7,419 bases of DNA from Planctomycetales bacterium (GTDB lineage Bacteria > Planctomycetota > Planctomycetia > Pirellulales > Thermoguttaceae), in assembly GCA_007127495.1 (NCBI GenBank), contig SKZG01000416.1, forward strand, positions 1 through 7,419, in the 5' to 3' direction. The translations under genes were made by a program, and so were the position numbers. Below, piece after piece: positions 1-6,449 of the stretch. The notes beneath the pieces were generated by a model. It was not told the origin of the DNA. It searched no databases and saw only the letters and a program-made list of their open reading frames with translations. Position 1 is the stretch's first letter; each line of letters begins with the position of its first letter.

Positions 1-835
1 CGTTGTAGCCGGTGCTGCGCGTCCGGGTGACGCCCAGGTAGGTGATGTCAAATACGGCATGGTTTCCGTTGGGCACCAGACGCACGGAAATGTCGCCAAG
101 GCTGTGGCCGATACCGTGCAGGTCGGTCCCGAGAATCACGTCGCGGACCGGCTCGGTTTCGTCAACGCGCTCTTCAATGCCGGCACCGATCACACGGCTG
201 GAAACGGTTGCGAACAGGTTCGGCCTGGCGAGTTCCTGGCGCACGGCGGCCACCACGCCCGGCCCCTGCCCCATGCTCTCCAGCCAGCCCAGCGCACCGC
301 CGATTTGAACGGCTCGTTCCGGGCCGGGCTGCTCGACGTAACCGCGCAGATAGCTCGCCAGCGTGTCGATGTACTGCACGTACGCTTCTTCCAACTCGGG
401 CGTTTGCAGGGCGCGAGCCACCTGAATGTAGCGCTGTAGTGCGTCGCGGGCATCGGCGAACCACACTCGATTCAGGCCATAATGACCCGCACCGAATCTC
501 CGGTAAATGGCCTCGAGGGCATCGGGGGCGACCTCGGTCCGGCCCACCGCCTCGCTGAGTTCGTCGAGCTGCAAATACCGGGCCCAGGCCTGACCATTCG
601 GGCCGTCCAGCGCGAGCCGATCCCGCAGGCGGCGTATCGCGTCATTCAACTGCGCCCGCGCACGGACCAGATCGGTTTCGGTGACCGTCCGGAACTGCGC
701 CTTGGCGGCGTCGGTTGCCGCCAGCAAGCGATCCAGATCGGGCGCCGGGCCGGCGGCTTGCGCGAGCCCCGTTGCCAGCCAATGGCTGCCGGTCAATACA
801 CATACCAAAGCGAGGAAGAGGCGACGTGAGTTCAT
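1..835 (-). CDS. Secreted conserved hypothetical protein, planctomycete type (partial, C-terminus off window)
   Basis: The frame is open from an ATG at 835-833 to the window edge, giving 278 visible residues with no stop. An AAGGA Shine-Dalgarno (849-845) lies 9 nt before the ATG. The N-terminus (MNSRRLFLALVCVLTGSHWL, then ATGLAQAAG) is a Sec signal peptide with an Arg pair, a hydrophobic core and an AQA-type cleavage site near residue 27, so the protein is exported. Residues about 30-170 are Arg/Ala/Glu-rich and probably helical. Residues 171-205 contain GALGWLESMGQGPGVVAAVR. Residues 233-278 (ILGTDLHGIGHSLGD, then VRLVPNGNHAVFD, then a TRSTGYN end) look like the start of a beta-rich domain. 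I recall this arrangement, continuing with a GYNGPV-like motif, from planctomycete hypothetical proteins of unknown function; that is memory, not a search. No catalytic motif is visible. It is divergent from the Trx/CAP gene. Confidence 0.85.
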   Translation of the reverse strand, partial: MNSRRLFLALVCVLTGSHWLATGLAQAAGPAPDLDRLLAATDAAKAQFRTVTETDLVRARAQLNDAIRRLRDRLALDGPNGQAWARYLQLDELSEAVGRTEVAPDALEAIYRRFGAGHYGLNRVWFADARDALQRYIQVARALQTPELEEAYVQYIDTLASYLRGYVEQPGPERAVQIGGALGWLESMGQGPGVVAAVRQELARPNLFATVSSRVIGAGIEERVDETEPVRDVILGTDLHGIGHSLGDISVRLVPNGNHAVFDITYLGVTRTRSTGYN

Positions 836-913
836 TGGACTTGTTCCTTTCGTAGAAGGTGGCATCTGAGGCTGCCCAGCGCGGCCTGCGCCCACAACCC
901 AATAGGCGGCTTC

Positions 914-942
914 CAACATGCGCGCACGCCGCGCGCATGTTG
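914..942. repeat. Perfect 12-bp inverted repeat (hairpin)
   Basis: The arms CAACATGCGCGC (914-925) and GCGCGCATGTTG (931-942) are exactly complementary around a 5-base loop (ACGCC). No T-run follows on either strand, so it does not look like an intrinsic terminator. It would lie in the 5' untranslated region of the minus-strand gene, about 80 bases before its start codon. It may be a protein-binding site or an RNA hairpin. Confidence 0.75.
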
Positions 943-965
943 CGACGTAAGACATTAAACGTCGC
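942..965. repeat. Perfect 7-bp inverted repeat abutting the hairpin; possible operator
   Basis: GCGACGT (942-948) and ACGTCGC (959-965) are exact inverted copies around a 10-base AT-rich spacer, a spacing typical of dimeric regulator sites. The spacer and right arm include TTTAAT read on the minus strand (959-954), a 5/6 match to the -10 consensus, which could serve the left secreted protein. No good -35 was found at the right distance. The operator role is inference. Confidence 0.4.
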
Positions 966-980
966 CACCGACCAAGCTGC

Positions 981-1009
981 TTGAATTGGCATTGCTCCCA
1001 TGGTAGCAT
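981..1009 (+). promoter_or_regulatory. Candidate sigma-70 promoter for the Trx/CAP gene with overlapping palindrome
   Basis: TTGAAT (981-986, 4/6 to -35) and TAGCAT (1004-1009, 4/6 to -10) are separated by 17 bases. The 16-base imperfect palindrome TGCTCCCATGGTAGCA (993-1008, 7 of 8 pairs) covers the end of the spacer and most of the -10, where a repressor site would be expected. A start near 1016 would leave a leader of roughly 135 bases. Matches this weak occur by chance in a region of this size. Confidence 0.35.
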
Positions 1010-1151
1010 AGGCAGATTGGATCGACAATAGCAGCCAGGGCCTCGCAAGTGTAGCCCGCAGCGACGACCCATCGAGACCCCCCTAACTAGGTTGTCTTTA
1101 CCTGCCCCGGAAGGCCCGCCACTCCGCAGTCCCCGCCCTTGGAGAACACCA

Positions 1152-2075
1152 ATGTCCGTGAACTTGGCCCCGATTCTAGGTCCATTCATCGCGCTTCTGC
1201 CCTTTTTCGTGCAAGGGCTTCCCGCCGGAGCGTCTGAGGTTGTGGGCGAACCGCCCGCCACCGCCCTGCCCGAGGTCGAATGGCTTTCCGATTATGGCCA
1301 GGCGGTGGCCGCGGCCAAGCGCGAGGGCAGAATGCTGCTGGTGTACTTTTGCACGCCCGGCGGCAACGCGCCGTGCAACCGTTTTCGAGCGACAACGCTT
1401 TCCGATCCGCAGGTGCGCGCTCGGATGGCCAACTACGTGTGCGTTCAGGTGTGCCTGCATGCCACCGTACCCAACGAAGCCGGAGGCGAAGGCTCGGAAA
1501 TCAGGTTGATCCACCACAAGGCGTTCGAAGAGATGCTCGGCCGGCCCGGCATCGCCATCGTCGATTACGCCAATCCCGAAACCCCGCACTACAAGCGCGT
1601 GGTCAGCACCTTTCCAATCACGGACAAGCTGTGGTACACACCGGAAAAGATGCGGGTGATTCTTGATCTTCCGGCCGGCACGCTCACGCAGCGAACGCTG
1701 ATCTACGCGGTTCGCACCCATCCGGAGGGTCCTCGCAGCACGGAGGGCGATCCCTGCGCCGACCTGACGCAAGAGGCCACTGAGCACAGCCGCCACCAAG
1801 CACAAATCCGCCGGCAGGGGCATCACTTCTGGAACGTCCGGTTCCAGCAGATCACGCAACGCCTCCCCGGAGGGCTTGTGGCCAGCGAAGTGTGCGCGGA
1901 AAGCTGGCCGGGCGAGCGACTGGTCGAGGCGGCCATCGAATGCGTCCGCTCCTGGCGCTCGTCCTCAGGCCATTGGGGCGCCGTTCGCTCGCGCCACGAA
2001 CGCTTCGGCTACGACATGAAACGCGGCGGCAACGGCGTTTGGTACGCCACCGGCATCTTCGGAAAACGTCCGTAG
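1152..2075 (+). CDS. Exported thioredoxin-fold protein with C-terminal CAP-like domain
   Basis: This 307-residue protein of unknown function begins at ATG 1152, chosen because GGAGA (1141-1145) sits 6 bases upstream. A TTG start at 1092 is open but has a poorer site. Residues about 5-28 are a hydrophobic export or anchor segment, oddly without a basic n-region. Residues 45-155 fit the thioredoxin_7/DUF255-like pattern: a helix with AVAAAKREGR, strand MLLVYF, then Cys67 and Cys75 spaced CX7C rather than CXXC, and a likely cis-Pro at RPGIAIVDY (131-139). Residues about 208-305 resemble a CAP/SCP domain: HSRHQ (212-216), GHH (223-225), SEVCAES (246-251), SWRSSSGH (267-274) and GVWYATGIFG (295-304). 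These supply the His and Glu residues usually found in the CAP cavity. Cysteines lie at 67, 75, 97, 101, 202, 248 and 264. The gene heads a plus-strand cluster. Redox activity is uncertain because the active-site spacing is abnormal. I recall similar planctomycete proteins but no characterised one. Confidence 0.8.
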   Translation: MSVNLAPILGPFIALLPFFVQGLPAGASEVVGEPPATALPEVEWLSDYGQAVAAAKREGRMLLVYFCTPGGNAPCNRFRATTLSDPQVRARMANYVCVQVCLHATVPNEAGGEGSEIRLIHHKAFEEMLGRPGIAIVDYANPETPHYKRVVSTFPITDKLWYTPEKMRVILDLPAGTLTQRTLIYAVRTHPEGPRSTEGDPCADLTQEATEHSRHQAQIRRQGHHFWNVRFQQITQRLPGGLVASEVCAESWPGERLVEAAIECVRSWRSSSGHWGAVRSRHERFGYDMKRGGNGVWYATGIFGKRP

Positions 2076-2085
2076 CAGCCGGAAG

Positions 2086-2117
2086 CTCATCCCACGGATT
2101 GACACTCATCCCACGGA
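2086..2117 (+). repeat. 13-bp direct repeat flanking a perfect TTGACA -35-like box
   Basis: CTCATCCCACGGA occurs at 2086-2098 and 2105-2117, separated exactly by TTGACA (2099-2104), the consensus -35 hexamer. The copies are in phase at 19 bases. The matching -10 is poor: CCTAAC (2123-2128) at 18 bases matches only three positions. The element fills most of the 68-base gap before the YbhB/YbcL gene. It could be a tandem operator at an activated promoter, or simply a small duplication. Confidence 0.5.
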
Positions 2118-2143
2118 GCAACCCTAACCGAGGAGACCATGCC

Positions 2144-2623
2144 ATGCCAATCGAAGTGACGAGTACCGCGTTGAAGCAAGGCGATTGGATTCCGCGCGAG
2201 CACACCGGCGAGGGCGACGACGTTTCGCCGCCGTTGGCCTTCTCCGGCGTTCCGGAGGGCGCGCAGGAAATCGCCGTCATTTGCGACGACCCCGACGCAC
2301 CCACGCCCGAGCCGTGGGTCCACTGGCTCATTTACGGCCTACCCGCCTCCGTCAGCGGTTTGCCCGAGGGCGTGCCGAACGAGCCGCATCTGAACGAACC
2401 GGCCGGCGCCGTGCAGGGGAAGAACTCGTGGGAGTCGGGCACGACGATCGGCTACCGCGGCCCGATGCCGCCGCCCGGCAAGCCGCACCGCTACTACTTC
2501 AAGGTGTACGCACTCGATGCGAAACTGGGCCTGGAGCCGGGCGCTGACAAGAAGGCCCTGCTGCAAGCCATGGAGGGGCATGTCGTTGCTGAAGGCCAAC
2601 TGATGGGCCGTTACGAGAGGTGA
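2144..2623 (+). CDS. YbhB/YbcL family PEBP-like protein (Raf kinase inhibitor-like)
   Basis: This 159-residue protein has no signal peptide and is likely cytoplasmic. The ATG at 2144 is preceded by AGGAGA (2131-2136) at 7 bases. An ATG at 2139 is in another frame, and the frame upstream of 2144 is the shadow of the previous gene. Both phosphatidylethanolamine-binding protein signatures are present: DPDAPTPEPWVHWLIYGLP (residues 49-67, the DPDAP...HW anion-pocket motif) and GYRGPMPPPGKPHRYYFKVY (102-121, the GP.PP.G.HRY motif). The length is typical of bacterial YbhB/YbcL proteins, which bind anionic ligands in a conserved pocket. Their cellular role in bacteria is mostly unknown, and kinase inhibition should not be assumed. 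The gene lies 68 bases after the Trx/CAP gene and 3 bases before the DUF434 start, suggesting co-transcription. Confidence 0.93.
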   Translation: MPIEVTSTALKQGDWIPREHTGEGDDVSPPLAFSGVPEGAQEIAVICDDPDAPTPEPWVHWLIYGLPASVSGLPEGVPNEPHLNEPAGAVQGKNSWESGTTIGYRGPMPPPGKPHRYYFKVYALDAKLGLEPGADKKALLQAMEGHVVAEGQLMGRYER

Positions 2624-2811
2624 CCTGTGCCCGACCGCCGCAAGCACCGCGGCCCCCATCCGGAAGACCGCCGGCTGTTCGCGCCCGAAGCGTTGCCCCG
2701 GCTCCGCGCCGCGGCCGGCGACCTGTCGTGGCTGCTTTCGCGGGGTTATGCGCCGGAATCGTCGCTGAAGCTCGTGGGCGATCGCTACGCGCTGGCGGCG
2801 GGTGGTTCGCT

Positions 2812-2834
2812 GGGTGCCTTAAGCCCACGCACCC
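2812..2834. repeat. Small stem-loop at the DUF434 breakpoint
   Basis: GGGTGC (2812-2817) and GCACCC (2829-2834) are exact inverted copies around an 11-base loop containing CTTAAG. It begins about a dozen bases after DUF434 similarity ends. There is no T-run, so it is unlikely to be a strong terminator. It may be part of a dispersed non-coding repeat or the end of a degraded mobile element, but a single copy in the window cannot show this. Confidence 0.35.
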
Positions 2835-2841
2835 CACCTGC

Positions 2842-2847
2842 TATAAT
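2842..2847 (+). promoter_or_regulatory. Isolated TATAAT box (possible -10)
   Basis: A perfect TATAAT lies in otherwise GC-rich DNA. The hexamer 17 bases upstream, TTAAGC (2819-2824), matches only 3 of 6 positions of the -35. No convincing gene follows on the plus strand; an ATG at 2889 opens only 17 codons. It might be the orphaned promoter of a gene lost at this breakpoint. Confidence 0.2.
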
Positions 2848-2896
2848 TACCGAACTATTGTGGAAGCCGAGAGCCGGAAATCGAGTCAATGATTGA

Positions 2897-3030
2897 CGAC
2901 GTTGCCGCCTCAGTCCCGATGCCGCCCCGTCGCGTGTGCTGACACAGCGGGCGGTACACAGAAGTTGTACGCCTGGATGCGGTGGGCGGCCTCGTCTGTG
3001 GCAGCCAATCGAAGCAAGTTGTTTCCGATC
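2897..3030. other. Gap between convergent genes, possible gene-remnant DNA on the minus strand
   Basis: This space separates the truncated DUF434 frame and the stop of the PL8 lyase. No intrinsic terminator was found on either strand. On the minus strand a frame running 3110 to 2910, overlapping the lyase's 3' end, encodes a stretch with DEAAHRIQAYNF (about 2985-2950). This resembles an RIQAYNFR-type motif that I recall in FAD-dependent oxidoreductases of the PF12831 type. The similarity is short and stops at once, so it may be a decayed fragment or chance. Confidence 0.25.
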
Positions 3031-6000
3031 TCAACGCCCTTGATGAGGCCGCAGGGGCAAGGAAACGGGTTTTTCGGCGATTCCGCCACGATACCGGTTG
3101 TCTGGGTCATGGGCGCCGGGCATTGTCAAGGAGTAGGTGCGCGGGGCGTCCGGGTCGCCGAGCGTGATCCTGATCAGGTCGCTCACCTCCTGTGGATCCT
3201 GCGTACAGGCGGCGACTGGATCCTGCACCCGCAGCATAGCATCGGTCTCGCTCAGGCGGCGGATCATGACCGAGGCCGGTTCCTTTGTTCCCAGAATCCC
3301 ACCCTGGATGGCAATCTTCCCCGGTTCGTAGAAGAAGGCATGCACGATACCGGCGTTGTCATCCTCCACCGCCTGCACATCGGTCCGGTTCGCCAGGATG
3401 CGCGCTGGGGGAGCGGCGAGCCAAGCCTCGACGGGAGCGTGTTCCGGGCGCATGGATACGAAATACGCGCACGTTGCATCGGTAGGTGGCAGGTGGCCGT
3501 GATCGATCCATAGTTCAAACACGTCGGCCTCGCGCGCGGTATCACCGGTTGTGAGCGCTTCGGCTTGTTCGCGGTACTCGCGCATGTCGTCCCGGTCAAT
3601 AGCCCAAACGTCATCGCCGAGCCGGTTGATCGGATTACGGACGGAAACTCGAATGCCCAAGTATCCCTTCCGGCCCTGCCCTTTCTCGCTTCCGGTGGGC
3701 AGCGCCAGGTAGCCGACGTCGCCATGCGTGATCCAGTAGGCCTGGGTCATCGGGAGCATAAGCATGCGCTCGCGCACCTCGGCTCCTATGATGATCCGGG
3801 TTTTGTCGGCGGCCACGAGCCGCACTGCGCCCTTGCGGTCGCACTGGTTTAAGTTGGTGCGGTACGTATAGATTTTGGCCGGAGGTTCTCGATTGCCGGT
3901 AATACCGGCGCCAAGCACGAGCATGCCATCCTCAGTAAATGTGAACATTTTCCGAGCCTGCGTGGCGTTTGGACCGGCACTGACAAACTCGAAGGCGCAA
4001 TGCCCGAATTGGCCATCGCTGACCCCGCCGGCCCGGCTTCCCTCGCCGCGTCGATACCGGTCCAGGCCGCGGTAGGGGTGGCGACTGCCGTATTCGTAGT
4101 CCAGTTGCGTGGTGCCGGGCAATGAGCGGTAGCGCCAAAGCGATTCGGGAATGTTGTTCCGATGCAAATGCCGATACTCGTCACCGTGACGCAACAGCGT
4201 GGTCACGCCGTCTCCGAAGGAAGGGCTTCCCGGTTGCGCTCCTGCAAAGCACTCGATGCCGGCCGAGGTCAGCGGCGAGTTCATCTTCACGTCGATGTGG
4301 TAGTCGTGCCGTTTGTGCATCATTTGCAGGTGCCGGTAGAAGAAACGGTTGCCTTCGATATTCCGGTCGGCTTCCACGCGGGTTACCTTGGCGTTCAACT
4401 GCGCACGCGTTTCGGCATCGAGCGCATCCTCGGGCAATTCCAACAGATAGTTTGCCGACCTCAGGAACTGGCGGGCCCGGTTGCGATTGCCGGAGTACGT
4501 GCGCGTGTGCCTTCCGGCGGTCGTGAATGCTTCCGCTTCCTCGTAGAAGAACCATTCATAGGCCAGAATCATTTCGGCTACTCGGCGATACTGTTCACGC
4601 GTAAATCCCCACGGATTCCCGTAGAGCGATTCGCTCCCTACCCGCATTCGAGCCAGCCAGTCATGGCCGTAGCCGAGCATATTCACATGCCGTCCGGACG
4701 CCGTGTGGAAGCTGTAGATGCCGTCGGCATGCATCCCCTCGGTCGAGTCGGCTTGATATGCGAAATGGCTGTCGAACAGGGCACGGGCGGCGTCGAAGGC
4801 GATGGGGGTATCCCAAACCTCAGCGATCCGCCAGATGTTCTGGATGAAGTTATCGCGGTCATAGTACCCGTCGTTGGTGCCGCTTTGCGCCTCGTTGAAG
4901 AAATTCCGGGTGAAACCGCACGGCCACTGGCGGCGATAGAATCGGTGGGTGTAGGCGGCAACGGCGGCGCGGGTCTCCAAGGCCTGACGCTGAAGGGCCG
5001 GATTGCGCATCGCCGCCTCGAAGAAGCCGCTTAGTTCCCCGAGAAAGATCAGGCGGTTTCCGCCGCGGGAGACATGGCCGCGCGTGGACCGGTCCAGGTG
5101 CGTCAAAAGCACTTGCGCGACCTGGGGCGAACCAGCCAACTGTTTGTCGTGCCGGTATAGATCAAATACGGCTCGGGCGGTCTGAATCCAGTCCTCCTTC
5201 TCGCCTGGAGTTGCCCCGGTTACGGAAGCTAGCAAGGCCTCGGCCCCCGGATCGGACGTGTCGCCGCGCGCGATCGACAGGGCCGCACGGTGCTTGAAAT
5301 CGTCCCGGTACGCCCGATAGGCCGCCTCGACCTCCGGGGCGACCTCATGCAGGAAGTACGAGCCGTCCAAGGGTTCAAAGGCCTCTCGACCGGGGCGTTT
5401 CCACGAGAGCAGCATGGTGATCGGACCCGGGTGCCCGCGACGATCTATCGTGATCTCCAAGGGAACCAAGGCCGCATCGAGGACAACAGACAGCTTCAGG
5501 TCACACATCGTGTCCTTGGTGTCGGGCGCCGATTCAATCGGTTCGCCGGCAACTTTCAAGCGGACCGGCACGGAGGATTCAATTCGGAAGCCGTATTCAC
5601 CCGCCGTGTCTGCCATTAGCAAGCCGTGAATGAGGAGGGCGTCGAAGCCGGCGACAGACAGCCCTTCCGAGGGATTCCGCGTTTCCGCGACGGCTCGATC
5701 TTCCGTCATGCTCGGGTCTGCAAGGGGCAGATGAAAGTAGTCCGGAAGCCGGAAAGCGGCCGCGCCGGCAACCGGCTTGGCCCGGCGCACAGATTCGGCG
5801 GTTCGATACGGTGGATATCCACGCATGACGGGATCCGCTCCGGTATCCACACTGATGGCCCGGTCCCCCGGCGTGAAGAACTCGGCCTCCGGAAGAAGCG
5901 GCGCTTCGTCGAGCGGACGCCGGATTGCCCGGGCAGCCAAGCCGGGATAGAGAATCTGCGGGCCGTGCTCGACGGACAGCCGAAACCGCGTTTCCCGCGC

Positions 6001-6321
6001 GGCCGCGTCCGGCGAATCTTTCCAGTGCGCTTTTAACAGGATGTCTTCACTGCGAAACAACCAAGCGGACAGATCCATCTGCGAGGCGGGCCCCTCATAC
6101 CAGGTCAGTCCCGTCGCCTCCTCATGGAGATGTACTTGCGCATCGGCTCCCACCGCTTGGGCCGTCAACGTCAAGCGGTCTCCTGTGAACAGTCGGATCA
6201 CGTCGTCGGGCGGCTGACCGCCGACCCGGATGCCCGCCGACGCCGAAGAACTCAGTCCGCCGCTTAGCAGGCACAGCGCCAGAATCCATTTGTTCCTGAA
6301 GCCTGTTCGCAATGAAACCAT
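3031..6321 (-). CDS. Exported PL8-type polysaccharide lyase with PA14-like domain
   Basis: This 1096-residue protein (from ATG 6321) probably cleaves an anionic polysaccharide (chondroitin, hyaluronan or xanthan class) by beta-elimination outside the cytoplasm. Residues 1-29 are a Sec signal peptide with basic n-region RTGFRNK, core WILALCLL and an ASA cleavage site. Residues about 30-130 look like a beta-sandwich. Residues 222-325 resemble PA14, with AGEYGFRIES and a closing TMLLSWKRPG. Residues about 330-675 are the helical toroid. Candidate catalytic residues are Asn495 (QNIW), His539 (YSFH), Tyr551 (LGYGHDW), Arg604 (AGRHTR) and Glu690 (AGIECF). The Tyr-Arg distance of 53 is close to that in known PL8 enzymes. 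The core beta region has VKMNSP, GDGVTTLLRHGDEY and SLPGTTQ, then KMFTFTEDGMLVLGAGI; a small C-terminal beta domain ends near GDPDAPRTYSLTMPG. Upstream in-frame ATGs exist at 6459, 6342, 6339 and 6333. The 6459 start is disfavoured because a promoter lies inside that extension and its codons are AT-rich. The exact substrate is unknown. Confidence 0.8.
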   Translation of the reverse strand: MVSLRTGFRNKWILALCLLSGGLSSSASAGIRVGGQPPDDVIRLFTGDRLTLTAQAVGADAQVHLHEEATGLTWYEGPASQMDLSAWLFRSEDILLKAHWKDSPDAAARETRFRLSVEHGPQILYPGLAARAIRRPLDEAPLLPEAEFFTPGDRAISVDTGADPVMRGYPPYRTAESVRRAKPVAGAAAFRLPDYFHLPLADPSMTEDRAVAETRNPSEGLSVAGFDALLIHGLLMADTAGEYGFRIESSVPVRLKVAGEPIESAPDTKDTMCDLKLSVVLDAALVPLEITIDRRGHPGPITMLLSWKRPGREAFEPLDGSYFLHEVAPEVEAAYRAYRDDFKHRAALSIARGDTSDPGAEALLASVTGATPGEKEDWIQTARAVFDLYRHDKQLAGSPQVAQVLLTHLDRSTRGHVSRGGNRLIFLGELSGFFEAAMRNPALQRQALETRAAVAAYTHRFYRRQWPCGFTRNFFNEAQSGTNDGYYDRDNFIQNIWRIAEVWDTPIAFDAARALFDSHFAYQADSTEGMHADGIYSFHTASGRHVNMLGYGHDWLARMRVGSESLYGNPWGFTREQYRRVAEMILAYEWFFYEEAEAFTTAGRHTRTYSGNRNRARQFLRSANYLLELPEDALDAETRAQLNAKVTRVEADRNIEGNRFFYRHLQMMHKRHDYHIDVKMNSPLTSAGIECFAGAQPGSPSFGDGVTTLLRHGDEYRHLHRNNIPESLWRYRSLPGTTQLDYEYGSRHPYRGLDRYRRGEGSRAGGVSDGQFGHCAFEFVSAGPNATQARKMFTFTEDGMLVLGAGITGNREPPAKIYTYRTNLNQCDRKGAVRLVAADKTRIIIGAEVRERMLMLPMTQAYWITHGDVGYLALPTGSEKGQGRKGYLGIRVSVRNPINRLGDDVWAIDRDDMREYREQAEALTTGDTAREADVFELWIDHGHLPPTDATCAYFVSMRPEHAPVEAWLAAPPARILANRTDVQAVEDDNAGIVHAFFYEPGKIAIQGGILGTKEPASVMIRRLSETDAMLRVQDPVAACTQDPQEVSDLIRITLGDPDAPRTYSLTMPGAHDPDNRYRGGIAEKPVSLPLRPHQGR

Positions 6322-6414
6322 CCCGTTCGGCATTCGCATCATATTGTCGTCGCATTTCGAGTTTAGGTAACCGCTCACGGGCCTGAGGCACACCAAGCAC
6401 CCGAGAAAAATGAC

Positions 6415-6449
6415 ACTATAACATAACGTACGGGAACCCATTCGGTCAA
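6415..6449 (-). promoter_or_regulatory. Candidate sigma-70 promoter of the PL8 lyase gene
   Basis: Read on the minus strand, TTGACC (6449-6444, 5/6 to -35) is followed after 18 bases by TATGTT (6425-6420, 4/6 to -10); an alternative -10, TATAGT (6420-6415, 5/6), directly follows it. The local AT richness stands out. The promoter lies upstream of the signal peptide start and within the longest open frame, which argues for a start at 6321-6342 and for transcription separate from the upstream hydrolase gene. Confidence 0.45.

Larger units (their letters stand above)
836..1151. other. Divergent intergenic region, 316 bases
   Basis: This stretch separates the start of the left secreted protein (minus strand) from the start of the Trx/CAP gene (plus strand). 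I see no convincing coding sequence. It holds two adjoining perfect inverted repeats (914-942 and 942-965), a sigma-70-like promoter for the plus strand (981-1009), an imperfect palindrome over that promoter's -10 (993-1008), and the ribosome binding sites of both genes at its ends. No Rho-independent terminator was found. Confidence 0.7.
2627..2896 (+). pseudogene. DUF434 family protein, truncated after about 58 residues
   Basis: A GTG at 2627 lies 3 bases after the YbhB/YbcL stop, with GAGAGGTGA (2615-2623) as ribosome binding site. The frame gives 89 residues. Residues 1-58, beginning MPDRRKHRGPHPED and including LFAPEALP, DLSWLLSRGYA (32-42) and SLKLVGDRYALAA (46-58), match the N-terminus of DUF434 proteins as I recall them; these go on with an RQR-type sequence and a second domain (DUF5616), reaching more than 200 residues. 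Here the match stops near base 2800. The remaining 31 residues are low-complexity and look like read-through of non-coding DNA. No continuation was seen in the other frames, so this is not a simple frameshift but a deletion, insertion or rearrangement. The function of the family is unknown. A short expressed protein remains possible. Confidence 0.65.

Noticed and set aside
59..439. Plus-strand frames at the left edge
   Set aside because: They lie opposite the secreted protein, which has a signal peptide, a ribosome binding site and a family-like pattern.
1176..1859. Minus-strand 227-codon open frame
   Set aside because: It is antisense to the Trx/CAP gene, which has a ribosome binding site and conserved motifs. 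The antisense frame shows only composition typical of GC-rich shadows.
2889..2942. Short plus-strand frame of 17 codons after the TATAAT
   Set aside because: Too short, without a ribosome binding site or similarity.
2893..3513. Plus-strand 206-codon open frame
   Set aside because: Most of it is antisense to the lyase C-terminal region, and there is no domain signature. A TATAAT upstream at 2842 is not enough to support it.
4162..5034. Plus-strand 290-codon open frame
   Set aside because: It is antisense to the PL8 lyase core, whose frame carries family motifs. The plus frame has no recognisable motif.
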